From: Lacrimispora saccharolytica
GTDB taxonomy: Bacteria > Bacillota > Clostridia > Lachnospirales > Lachnospiraceae
Direction: 5' to 3'
NCBI GenBank assembly: GCA_016899975.1
Contig: JACJJN010000017.1
Coordinates: forward strand, 1 to 64,000
Length of the DNA stretch: 64,000 nt
The notes under the pieces are model-generated. The model worked only from the letters and a program-made list of their open reading frames with translations, searched no databases and was not told the origin of the DNA. A program made the translations under genes and the position numbers. Of the stretch, positions 48,985 through 57,089 are shown one piece after another. Positions within the stretch are counted from its first letter, which is position 1. Each line of letters opens with the position of its first letter.

Positions 48985-51423
48985 ATGATGAAGAGAAAAG
49001 TTTTGGCGGCTATGGCTCTCGCTGTAACCATCAGTGCCGTGCCGTTGACAGCTTATGCATCTGCAACTGTTTCCGATTCCACATCTGTAAATACAGAATC
49101 TCAGGTGAATAGTGAATCGCAGGATTCTGTAGCGACTCCGACGCCGGCTTCAGGCGATGCATCTACTCCAACGCCGGAACCGAGTACGACGGTGGAACCG
49201 GAAACATCACCTAATCCCACGACGACAGTGACTCCGGCTCCGACGGAAACGCCGGCGGCAACGGAAGTTCCGGCTTCTGCTGAGACTCCAAGTCAGTCTC
49301 CGACCGAGGCTCCAACGACAACGCCGACTGAGACACCGGAGCAGCCTGAGTATAAGGCGGGATGGAATTCTGTTGATGTGGAAGGCAAAAAGCAGTGGTT
49401 CTTCTATGATGCAGAGGCGAAAGCTCCAAAGACCGGGCTGTTTACAGAAGGGGATAAGACTTATCTGGCAGCAGCAGACACCGGATATCTTCTGACCGGC
49501 GTACAGTCCATCGAAGAGAATGGTACAGTACATACGTATTACTTCTCCGAGGAAGGTGGACAGCCAGGTACAGACAGTGCTTACGGTACACGGGTTACCG
49601 GCCTTGCGGCGGATGGAAAATATTACGGACCGGATCTGGCAGTAAATAAACTTGTTCAGGTGAACGGGGGTACATATTACGCTGGAGCGGACGGAACATT
49701 CGTAAAGGACGGTTTTGGTACTGTAGGCGAAAAGACCTATTACTTCGACAAAGAAGGAAAGCTGTTTACAGGTGAAGGCTGGATCACCGTTCAGGATCAG
49801 ACTTACTATATTGTAAAAGACAATAATCAGGAAAGTGTAGTCTGCAAGGACGGTAATGAGGAATCTACGGATGAGAAAACCAGCTGGCTGAAGCTTGACG
49901 GCAGTTGGTATCTGCTGGATCGCGCAGACGGACATCGCCTGACCGGACTTCAGAAAAATGAGAATGACCTTTATTATCTGGATCCGGCACAGGAAGGAAA
50001 GATGTTCACGAGTACCAATCAGGAAGATGGCTGGCTGAACCTTGACGGCACCTGGTACTTCTTCCGCGGCTGGGGCGGTGCGCTGAACAACGGCTGGAAC
50101 AAGCTTGGAAACGACTGGTACTGGTTCCATGAAGACTGCTCGATGGGAAGTGCTGAGTGGATTGATGATGGAGAAAACCTCTACTACGTGAGAGACTGGG
50201 GCGGAATGCTCCATGACCAGTGGCGTCAGGAAAACGGAATCTGGTATTATTTCCGCGGCTGGGGCGCAGCATTAAATAATGGCTGGAGCAAGATTGGAAA
50301 TGACTGGTACTGGTTCAACAGTGACTGTACCATGGCAAGCGCCCAGTGGATCGAAGAGGGAGGAAACCTCTACTACGTGAGAGACTGGGGCGGAATGCTC
50401 CATGACCAGTGGCGTCAGGAAAACGGCGTTTGGTATTACTTCCGCGGCTGGGGCGCAGCATTGAACAATGGCTGGAGCAAGATTGGAAATGACTGGTACT
50501 GGTTCAACAGTGACTGCAAGATGGGCAGCGATCAGTGGCTGCAGCAGGGAAATGACTGGTACTACCTGAGAGACTGGGGCGGAAGACTTCACGACCAGTG
50601 GTATAAGGTAGGAAATGACTGGTATTATTTCGGAAGCGATGGAAAAATGCTGCATGATCAGTGGCTGCAGCAGGGAAATAACTGGTATTACCTGAGAGGC
50701 TGGGGCGGAAGACTGCATGATCAGTGGTTTACGAAAGATGGAAAAACTTACTATTTCCAGAGTTCAGGCGTACGTTACCAGAACGGAACCTTTGTTATTG
50801 ACGGAAAGAGCTATACCTTCGATGCAAACGGATGCCGTGTGGACGCCGGATGGACTTATATAGACGGTTACCGTCGTTACCGCAATGCAGACGGAAGTCT
50901 GAGCAATGATGTAAGCGCGATTTTCAACCCGAGTTCAAAATATATCACTGTAGACCGTATTCGTGGCATCACCACAATCTATGGTTACAACAGTGAGACC
51001 GGAAAATACGATACACCGATCAAATCCATGTGGTGTTCCGTTGGTAATCCGATCACTCTTTCCGCTGCCGGAACCTATAACATTGGCTGGCAGCTGCGGA
51101 GCAAGAAGATGGTTGGCGCAGGAAACTCTTATGTATGCTGGGCATCTTATGTATCCCAGATTTACGGAGCGGTTTATTTCCACGGAGTTGCGAGCGGAAG
51201 CCCGGATCTGAACTCTGTAGCAAAATCCGATTTTGAAGCACTCGGAAGACCGATGTCTCACGGATGTATCCGTCTGGCAGCGTGTGATGCAAAATGGATT
51301 TATGAAAATGTAAAAGGCGGAACCACCGTACAGATCGGCGACAACTTTGGATGCCCGATGAGCAACCCGGTTCGTTATCAGTGGACTGGCGGAGCTTACG
51401 GCCCGGATCCGACATACAGCTGA
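48985..51423 (+). CDS. secreted L,D-transpeptidase with choline-binding-type repeats
   Basis: 812 residues: signal peptide (1-26, ending near AYA-SA), a Thr/Pro-rich spacer (about 50-115), about a dozen aromatic-Gly cell-wall-binding repeats (about 120-620; units such as DWYWFNSDC, DQWRQENGIWYYFRGWGAAL), and a C-terminal YkuD domain (about 645-795) with the active-site Cys in RPMSHGCIRLA and the preceding YFHGVA His. YkuD enzymes make 3-3 crosslinks in peptidoglycan or attach proteins. The repeats resemble choline-binding modules but could bind other wall sugars. Two 63-residue blocks are nearly identical at DNA level. GGGAGGAAG precedes the tandem ATGs at 48985 and 48988. Confidence 0.9.
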   Translation: MMKRKVLAAMALAVTISAVPLTAYASATVSDSTSVNTESQVNSESQDSVATPTPASGDASTPTPEPSTTVEPETSPNPTTTVTPAPTETPAATEVPASAETPSQSPTEAPTTTPTETPEQPEYKAGWNSVDVEGKKQWFFYDAEAKAPKTGLFTEGDKTYLAAADTGYLLTGVQSIEENGTVHTYYFSEEGGQPGTDSAYGTRVTGLAADGKYYGPDLAVNKLVQVNGGTYYAGADGTFVKDGFGTVGEKTYYFDKEGKLFTGEGWITVQDQTYYIVKDNNQESVVCKDGNEESTDEKTSWLKLDGSWYLLDRADGHRLTGLQKNENDLYYLDPAQEGKMFTSTNQEDGWLNLDGTWYFFRGWGGALNNGWNKLGNDWYWFHEDCSMGSAEWIDDGENLYYVRDWGGMLHDQWRQENGIWYYFRGWGAALNNGWSKIGNDWYWFNSDCTMASAQWIEEGGNLYYVRDWGGMLHDQWRQENGVWYYFRGWGAALNNGWSKIGNDWYWFNSDCKMGSDQWLQQGNDWYYLRDWGGRLHDQWYKVGNDWYYFGSDGKMLHDQWLQQGNNWYYLRGWGGRLHDQWFTKDGKTYYFQSSGVRYQNGTFVIDGKSYTFDANGCRVDAGWTYIDGYRRYRNADGSLSNDVSAIFNPSSKYITVDRIRGITTIYGYNSETGKYDTPIKSMWCSVGNPITLSAAGTYNIGWQLRSKKMVGAGNSYVCWASYVSQIYGAVYFHGVASGSPDLNSVAKSDFEALGRPMSHGCIRLAACDAKWIYENVKGGTTVQIGDNFGCPMSNPVRYQWTGGAYGPDPTYS
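50176..50553 (+). repeat. tandem 189-bp repeat inside the transpeptidase gene
   Basis: The stretch starting AACCTCTACTACGTGAGAGA at 50176 recurs at 50365, exactly 189 bases (63 codons) later, with few changes over its length; a partial third unit follows. Synonymous sites are mostly unchanged too, which points to recent duplication or gene conversion. Confidence 0.85.
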
Positions 51424-51456
51424 TAAATTTAAGTATTAATATGTATTCAAGCGGAG

Positions 51457-51503
51457 CTGCTGCACCAGCTGATGAAAATCAGCGGTGCAGCAGTATTTTT
51501 TTG
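51457..51503 (+). terminator. terminator of the transpeptidase gene
   Basis: CTGCTGCACC / GGTGCAGCAG with an inner GCTGAT/ATCAGC stem, then TATTTTTTTG. Confidence 0.95.
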
Positions 51504-51534
51504 TTTTCGTCCGTTTAAACCCCAAAAAGTCACG

Positions 51535-51563
51535 TTGCTTTCAATCGTCTCGTGTGGTAACAT
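51535..51563 (+). promoter_or_regulatory. possible promoter of nrdJ
   Basis: TTGCTT and TAACAT with a 17-base spacer, 80 bases before the start. No cobalamin riboswitch could fit or was seen. Confidence 0.55.
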
Positions 51564-51567
51564 TAAG

Positions 51568-51598
51568 GTATTACGGTTCACTGCGTGAACGGCAATAC
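51568..51598. repeat. palindrome in the nrdJ leader
   Basis: GTATT-ACG-GTTCAC, loop TGC, GTGAAC-GGC-AATAC. It shares the shape and the GTTCA core of the GTTCAGC palindromes but has its own sequence. Confidence 0.65.
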
Positions 51599-51641
51599 GC
51601 TTTACGATAGAAACAATTTGTAGCAGAAAGAAGGAAAAAAC

Positions 51642-53909
51642 ATGAAGATCGAAGAATGGTTGGGGCAGGATAACCAGTTGGGGATGGATATCTGGAAAAA
51701 TAAATACTGCCAGGATGGGGAAGATTTTGAACAATGGCTGGAGAGGATCAGCGGGGGAAACCGGGAGATTGCCCAGTTGATCCGTGAGAAAAAATTTCTG
51801 TTCGGAGGCAGAATTCTTTCCAACCGGGGACTGGAGAACCAGGGACGGAAAGTCAGTCTGTCCAACTGTTATGTGGTGACGCCTCCGGAGGATAATATTG
51901 AGAGCATTTTTGAATGCGCGAAGAAACTGGCGCGCACTTACAGTTATGGCGGCGGCTGCGGGGTGGATATTTCTGGTCTTGCGCCGCGGGGAGCGAAGAT
52001 CAATAATGCGGCAAAGGAAACCAGCGGCGCCGTATCCTTTATGGAGCTGTATTCTCTGGTAACGGAGCTGATCGGACAGAACGGACGCAGGGGCGCGCTG
52101 ATGATCTCCATCGACTGTTCCCATCCGGATGTGGAAGCTTTTGTGGATCTGAAGACAGATCTGAACAAGGTGACAAAAGCCAATATTTCCGTCCGCATCA
52201 ATCGGGAATTCATGGAAGCCGTAAAAAACAATCAGATGTACCGTCTGCATTATACCCGGGAGGCTACCGGGGAAACGATTGAAAAAGAGATCAATGCAAG
52301 GGAGCTGTTCCGACATATCGCCGAGGTTAACTGGGATTACGGAGAGCCGGGGGCATTGTTCTGGGACCGTGTCTGTGAGTGGAACCTTCTGAGCAATACG
52401 AAGGAGTTCCAGTTTGCCGGGGTCAATCCGTGTGCGGAAGAGCCTCTTCCGGCAGGAGGAAGCTGTCTGCTGGGAAGTCTGAACCTGTCCGAGTTTGTGC
52501 GGGATGCGTTTACGGACCATGCATCCTTTGATTTTGACGGTCTGAAACATGCAGTGAAAGTCTCGGTCCGTGCCCTGAATGAGGTGCTGGAAGAGGGACT
52601 GCCGATGCATCCGCTGCCGGAACAGCGGGAAAGCGTCAATGACTGGCGGCAGATCGGGCTTGGAATCATGGGTCTGGCGGACATGCTGATCAAGATGGGT
52701 ATCACTTACGGGGAATCGGAGGCGCTGGAACTGTGCGATCAGATCGGATTCCTGATGGCGGATACAGCGATTGCGGCTTCCGCGATGCTGGCGAAGGAAA
52801 AAGGTCCTTTCCCGAAATATAAACAGGAAAATATTCTCAGTACTCCATACTTCCAGGCAAATACTTCTGAGGGAACCGTAGAGCTGGTGAAGAAATACGG
52901 CATGCGCAATTCACAGCTCCTGACGATCGCTCCGACGGGAACCCTGTCCACGATGCTGGGGATTTCCGGAGGTATTGAGCCGGTATATGCGAATTATTAT
53001 GAGAGAAAAACGGAATCTCTCCACGGCACCGATGTATATTACAAGGTGTATACAAAGATCGTGGAAAATTATATGAAAGATTTCAAGATTACGGACGATT
53101 CCAATCTGCCGGAATATTTTGTCACGGCGATGGCTCTGGAATACCATCAGAGGATCGATATGCAGTCGGTATGGCAGCGTCATATCGATGCGTCCATCAG
53201 TTCCACAGTCAACGTTCCGAACCGCTTTACAGTGGAAGAGACGGAGAACCTGTATCTGTATGCCTATGAAAAAGGACTGAAGGGAATCACGATCTTCCGG
53301 GACGGATGCCGGAGACTGGGAGTACTCAGCACGGAAGAAACGAAAAAATCGGGTCCGGTGGCAGGAGACGGCCTGAAGAGAGGAGAGATCGTTTTGGTGA
53401 CAGACGATGTCCTGGGCAAAAAGAGAAAGCTGATCACCGGCTGCGGAAGCCTGCACTGTATTGCGCTGTTTGATCCTCATACCGGCGCTTTGCTGGAAAC
53501 TTATCTGAGCAAAGGTTCCACTGGCGGATGCAACAACTTTATGATCGGACTGTCCCGAATGATCTCTATCAGCGCCCGGGGAGGTATTGATATTTATACG
53601 ATCATCGACCAGCTGAATTCCACCGGTTCCTGTCCGTCCTACTCTGTGAGACGCGCGACCCACAAAGACACCAGCAAGGGAAGCTGCTGTCCGATGGCGG
53701 TGGGAAATGCCCTGCTGGATATGTACAATGAGGTGCAGCAGGAGATTGCGCAGAAGAGCGCCAAAGAGCCGGCAAAGAAGATCCCGAAGCCAAAGGCGGT
53801 TCAGGCGAGCCCCAGGGACAAAATGATCTGCCCGGAATGCGGTGAGCCGCTGGTATTTGAGGGCGGCTGCAATGTCTGCAAGAGCTGCGGATGGAGCAAA
53901 TGTTTTTGA
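51642..53909 (+). CDS. nrdJ: adenosylcobalamin-dependent ribonucleotide reductase
   Basis: 755 residues of class II RNR, which makes deoxynucleotides without oxygen using coenzyme B12. Seen: LSNCYVV (first redox Cys), SYGGGCGVDISGLAPRGAKI, the NPCAEEPLPAGGSCLLGSLN active-site loop (N-x-C-x-E), IAPTGTLSTMLGISGGIEPV, and a C-terminal CxxC zinc-ribbon (CPECGEPLVFEGGCNVCKSC). Length fits the NrdJ subgroup with a ribbon tail. AGAAGGAAAA precedes the ATG. The nickel-cofactor genes and folA follow on the same strand without a terminator between, so one transcript is possible. Confidence 0.95.
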   Translation: MKIEEWLGQDNQLGMDIWKNKYCQDGEDFEQWLERISGGNREIAQLIREKKFLFGGRILSNRGLENQGRKVSLSNCYVVTPPEDNIESIFECAKKLARTYSYGGGCGVDISGLAPRGAKINNAAKETSGAVSFMELYSLVTELIGQNGRRGALMISIDCSHPDVEAFVDLKTDLNKVTKANISVRINREFMEAVKNNQMYRLHYTREATGETIEKEINARELFRHIAEVNWDYGEPGALFWDRVCEWNLLSNTKEFQFAGVNPCAEEPLPAGGSCLLGSLNLSEFVRDAFTDHASFDFDGLKHAVKVSVRALNEVLEEGLPMHPLPEQRESVNDWRQIGLGIMGLADMLIKMGITYGESEALELCDQIGFLMADTAIAASAMLAKEKGPFPKYKQENILSTPYFQANTSEGTVELVKKYGMRNSQLLTIAPTGTLSTMLGISGGIEPVYANYYERKTESLHGTDVYYKVYTKIVENYMKDFKITDDSNLPEYFVTAMALEYHQRIDMQSVWQRHIDASISSTVNVPNRFTVEETENLYLYAYEKGLKGITIFRDGCRRLGVLSTEETKKSGPVAGDGLKRGEIVLVTDDVLGKKRKLITGCGSLHCIALFDPHTGALLETYLSKGSTGGCNNFMIGLSRMISISARGGIDIYTIIDQLNSTGSCPSYSVRRATHKDTSKGSCCPMAVGNALLDMYNEVQQEIAQKSAKEPAKKIPKPKAVQASPRDKMICPECGEPLVFEGGCNVCKSCGWSKCF

Positions 53910-53993
53910 TGGCTGACGCAGCAAGTAAGACATGTACGAAAGAGACATCCGGCAGCATAAAAGCGATTGCAGAGAAGATATAAGGAGGCGGAG

Positions 53994-54539
53994 ATGGAGA
54001 AAATATGTGAAAAAAGCGCATCCGCTGTGGAAAACCAGTGGCCCGGAGTGCCGCAGATGTGGAAACTTGAGACAAATCTGGATGACTGCACCGGAGAAGC
54101 GCTTGGATATACGATGGAGAAACTGCTGGAAGCGGGTGCGGCAGATGTCTGGTATCAGCCGATTTATATGAAGAAAAATCGTCCGGCAGTGATGCTCTGT
54201 GTGCTCTGCCGCCTGGAACAGAAGGAATGTCTCGAACGGATCATTTTTGAGAACACTACAACCATCGGGATCCGGTATCAGCCGGTATGGCGGGATACCC
54301 TGCAGCGCCGTCTGGAACAGCGGCCGACCCGCTACGGTTCGGTGCAGGCGAAGGTCTGCGAACTGGAGGGAAGGCTGCGAATCTATCCGGAGCATGAGGA
54401 GATCCGCAGAGTCTGCGAAGCCGCCGGTTTGGGCTATGAGCAGGTGCGTCAGGAGGTCACGGCGGATCTGAATGAAAATTCGGACAACCGTCCGGAACAG
54501 CGGACAGAACCGCGTTTGGAAAACAGGAAGGAGAAGTGA
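53994..54539 (+). CDS. LarC C-terminal domain protein (LarC2-like)
   Basis: About 181 residues that match only the C-terminal part of LarC, the CTP-dependent enzyme that inserts nickel into the pincer cofactor: WKLETNLDDCTGEALGYTME, AGAADVWYQPIYMKKNRPAV, then FENTTTIGIRYQPVWRDTL. The N-terminal LarC1 domain is absent here; in lactobacilli LarC1 and LarC2 are joined by a programmed frameshift, but the 84 bases before this gene hold no LarC1 end. It has its own AAGGAGGCGG site at ATG 53994, so it is a true stand-alone gene. larE starts two bases after its stop. Confidence 0.82.
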   Translation: MEKICEKSASAVENQWPGVPQMWKLETNLDDCTGEALGYTMEKLLEAGAADVWYQPIYMKKNRPAVMLCVLCRLEQKECLERIIFENTTTIGIRYQPVWRDTLQRRLEQRPTRYGSVQAKVCELEGRLRIYPEHEEIRRVCEAAGLGYEQVRQEVTADLNENSDNRPEQRTEPRLENRKEK

Positions 54540-54541
54540 GG

Positions 54542-55381
54542 ATGAAACTGGAACAGAAGAGACAGCAGCTTCTTGCGTATTTGAATCAATGTGCCGAAAC
54601 CGATGTGGCGCTGGCATTTTCCGGCGGAGTGGATTCCAGTCTGCTTCTGAAGATCGCCAGTGACTGCGCGGAACAGAAGGGTACGAGAGTGATCGCGGTG
54701 ACTTTCCAGACCAGGCTGCATCCCCCATGCGATATGGAGGCGGCGGTACAGACGGCAAGAGAAATGGGCGCGGAGCATGTGGTGCTTCAGGTGGATGAAC
54801 TGGAGATGGAGGAGATCCGCCAGAATCCGGAAAACCGCTGTTATCTGTGCAAAAAGAATCTTTTCGGGCGGCTGAAAGCGTTTGCCGATGAGAGAGGGAT
54901 TCCATGCCTGATGGACGGAACAAACGAAGACGATCTTCATGTTTACCGTCCGGGGCGCAGGGCGCTGGAGGAATACGGAGTGCAGAGCCCTCTTGCCCGC
55001 TGCGGCGTGACAAAGCAGGAAGTGCGGGAACTGGCGGCTGCCTGTGGTATCTCAGCGGCCAGCCGTCCGTCCACCCCGTGTATGGCAACCCGTCTGCCCT
55101 ACGGAAGCTGGCTGTCCTATGAACTGCTGGACAGAATCGCGGAAGGCGAGGAATGGCTGAGAGACCGTCTGGGCGCCCAGACGAATATCCGGCTGCGGGT
55201 GCATCAGGATATTGCGCGGATCGAGACGGATGAAAAAGCAATGCCGGAACTGCTGAGATGGCGGGAGGAAGCAGTGCAGAAGCTGCAGGAACTGGGATTT
55301 TCCTACGTCACACTGGATCTGGAAGGCTTCCGCTCCGGCAGTATGGACAGAAAGATCGGTAAGGAAAAAGAACAGGAGTAA
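54542..55381 (+). CDS. larE: ATP-dependent sacrificial sulfur transferase LarE
   Basis: About 279 residues of the PP-loop ATPase family: PP-loop LAFSGGVDSSLL at 24-36 and the LarE region SRPSTPCMATRLPYG, where C180 fits the sulfur-donating cysteine of lactobacillar LarE. Further Cys (C100, C103 in NRCYLCKKN) are family features. It adds sulfur to the pincer precursor and becomes inactive after each turnover. GGAAGGAGAAG precedes ATG 54542. No LarB (carboxylase) or LarA (racemase) is in the window. Confidence 0.9.
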   Translation: MKLEQKRQQLLAYLNQCAETDVALAFSGGVDSSLLLKIASDCAEQKGTRVIAVTFQTRLHPPCDMEAAVQTAREMGAEHVVLQVDELEMEEIRQNPENRCYLCKKNLFGRLKAFADERGIPCLMDGTNEDDLHVYRPGRRALEEYGVQSPLARCGVTKQEVRELAAACGISAASRPSTPCMATRLPYGSWLSYELLDRIAEGEEWLRDRLGAQTNIRLRVHQDIARIETDEKAMPELLRWREEAVQKLQELGFSYVTLDLEGFRSGSMDRKIGKEKEQE

Positions 55382-55385
55382 ACAG

Positions 55386-55880
55386 ATGAAGGCAATTTTA
55401 AGCGCTGATAGAAACTGGGGAATCGGATATCAGAACAAACTGCTGGTGAGTATCCCCTCCGATATGAGATTTTTTCGTGAAATGACAGAGGGAAAGGTCA
55501 TTGTGATGGGTAGGAAGACCCTGGAGAGCTTTCCCAATGGCCTGCCGCTGAAAAAACGTATCAATGTTGTTTTGACTCACGACAGAAGCTATCAGGTCAA
55601 AGATGCGGTGATCGTCCACGATAAGGAAGAATTGCTGGAAGAGCTGAAAAAATATCAGGAGGATATTTTTGTGGTTGGAGGCGGTTCTGTCTATGAGCTG
55701 CTGCTTCCTTACTGTGATACCGCCTATGTGACAAGAATTGATATGGAGTATCAGGCAGATACCTTTTTCCCGGATCTGGATCAGGATCCGGAATGGGAAC
55801 TGACCGAGGAAAGTGACGAACAGACCTGTTTCGACATCGAATTTACTTTCACCGTTTACAGGAGAAAACAGAAGAACTAA
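55386..55880 (+). CDS. folA: dihydrofolate reductase
   Basis: 164 residues of DHFR: KAILSADRNWGIGYQNKLLV at the start, SDMRFFREMTEGKVIVMGRKT with the NADPH-binding GRKT, and DIFVVGGGSVYELLLPYCDT. It regenerates tetrahydrofolate. AACAGGAGTAAAC, overlapping the larE end, is the ribosome-binding site; the start lies four bases after that stop, so translation is coupled. No thymidylate synthase is beside it. A terminator follows. Confidence 0.96.
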   Translation: MKAILSADRNWGIGYQNKLLVSIPSDMRFFREMTEGKVIVMGRKTLESFPNGLPLKKRINVVLTHDRSYQVKDAVIVHDKEELLEELKKYQEDIFVVGGGSVYELLLPYCDTAYVTRIDMEYQADTFFPDLDQDPEWELTEESDEQTCFDIEFTFTVYRRKQKN

Positions 55881-55901
55881 ATTTTATGCGGTTTGAGAAA
55901 A

Positions 55902-55944
55902 CGCCCCGGAAGTCTTTTGAGGAAGACTTTCGGGGCGCTTTTTT
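55902..55944 (+). terminator. terminator between folA and telA
   Basis: CGCCCCGGAAGTCTT / AAGACTTTCGGGGCG (one mismatch) then CTTTTTT. The T-run overlaps the telA stop on the other strand; reverse function is possible. Confidence 0.92.
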
Positions 55945-57076
55945 ATCGTGCCATTTCCAGCATCTTATTTTTGATATCCTGTTCCAGCTGCGTCAGTTCA
56001 GCTTCGGCGGCTCTTCGTTTCTGCCGTCCGTCCTCCTGGATCTTCATCACTTCATCCAGGGTGGAGATCAGCGTCATGTTGGTCTGCTTCAGCGTTTCCA
56101 GATCGACAATGCCGCGCTCGGATTCCTTTGCGGTTTCGATGGTAGCCATCTTGAGATTCTCGGCATTTTTCTTCAGAAGCTCGTTGGTCATATCCGTCAC
56201 CTGGCGCTGTGCCTTTGCCGCTTCTGTGGAATGATGAATGCCAAGGGCGATGACCATCTGGTTTTTCCAGAGCGGGATCGTATTGACGATGGTGGACTGG
56301 ATCTTCTCCGCCATCACGGAATCGTTGTTCTGGATCATGCGGATCTGTGGGGCAGTCTGGATGGAAACCATACGGGTCAGCTCCAGATCGTACAGTTTTT
56401 TCTCAAAACGGATGCAGAGGTCTTCCAGATCTTTTGCAGCCTGAGCGTCTTCTGCAAGGCCGGAGAGCTGTGCCTTGTTTTTCTTTTGCTGAAGGTCTGT
56501 GGATCTTACCAGTTCCAGCTTTTTCTTGCCTGCCATGATGTACATGGTAAGTTCTTTGAAATAAGCCAGATTCTGCTGGTACATCTGATCCAGTACGGCG
56601 ATGTCCTTGAGCAGCTGACGCTGATGTCCCTCCAGGGTGTCGCAGATCTTATTGACATTGACCTCAGCTTTTTCGTATTTTGCCTTCATCGCGGCAAGTT
56701 TGTTGCTGCTGCGTTTGAAGAAGGAGAATGGACCCTTCTCTTCCTCCGCGGCGTCAAAAGCGCGGAGCTCTGTGACAACGCCTGCCAGAAGGTCGCCGAC
56801 CTCGCCGAGATCCTTGCTGCGGACATTTTCCAGTGTCTTTTCGGAAAAATCCGCCATCTTTTTCTGGGCGCCGGCTCCATACTGGAGGATGCCGTTGGTG
56901 TTATTCAGATCGATCTGTGAGACAAAGCTGTCCACAATGCTGCGTTCTTCCTGGGAGAGGACGGATTCGTCCATGATCTCCTGCTTTTTTTCCTCCTGTA
57001 CGGCGGGGGCTTCCGGTTCCGGAGCGCCGAAGCTGAGCGTCGGGGCTGCGGTAAAATCTTTTACTTCTTCACTCAT
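55943..57076 (-). CDS. TelA/YaaN-family toxic anion resistance protein
   Basis: 377 residues, soluble and strongly helical, of the TelA (KlaA/YaaN) family named after tellurite resistance; actual function is unclear. Recognisable parts are the DFSEKTLENVRSKDLGEVGD segment, a KYEKAEVNVNKICDTLEGHQ coiled region and TAPQIRMIQNNDSVMAEKIQ. Acidic/Pro-rich N terminus (1-45). It is the last gene of a reverse-strand operon with the XpaC-type protein 13 bases upstream. TelA and XpaC are commonly neighbours in Bacillota. Confidence 0.92.
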   Translation of the reverse strand: MSEEVKDFTAAPTLSFGAPEPEAPAVQEEKKQEIMDESVLSQEERSIVDSFVSQIDLNNTNGILQYGAGAQKKMADFSEKTLENVRSKDLGEVGDLLAGVVTELRAFDAAEEEKGPFSFFKRSSNKLAAMKAKYEKAEVNVNKICDTLEGHQRQLLKDIAVLDQMYQQNLAYFKELTMYIMAGKKKLELVRSTDLQQKKNKAQLSGLAEDAQAAKDLEDLCIRFEKKLYDLELTRMVSIQTAPQIRMIQNNDSVMAEKIQSTIVNTIPLWKNQMVIALGIHHSTEAAKAQRQVTDMTNELLKKNAENLKMATIETAKESERGIVDLETLKQTNMTLISTLDEVMKIQEDGRQKRRAAEAELTQLEQDIKNKMLEMAR

Positions 57077-57089
57077 GATGCTTCTCCTT

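Noticed and set aside
49207-50718. CRISPR-like periodic sequence
   Set aside because: The periodicity is in-frame coding repeats of a secreted protein, with no constant repeat/variable spacer pattern and no cas genes.
51503-51641. Cobalamin riboswitch before nrdJ
   Set aside because: The space after the promoter is under 80 bases and no B12-box-like sequence was seen.
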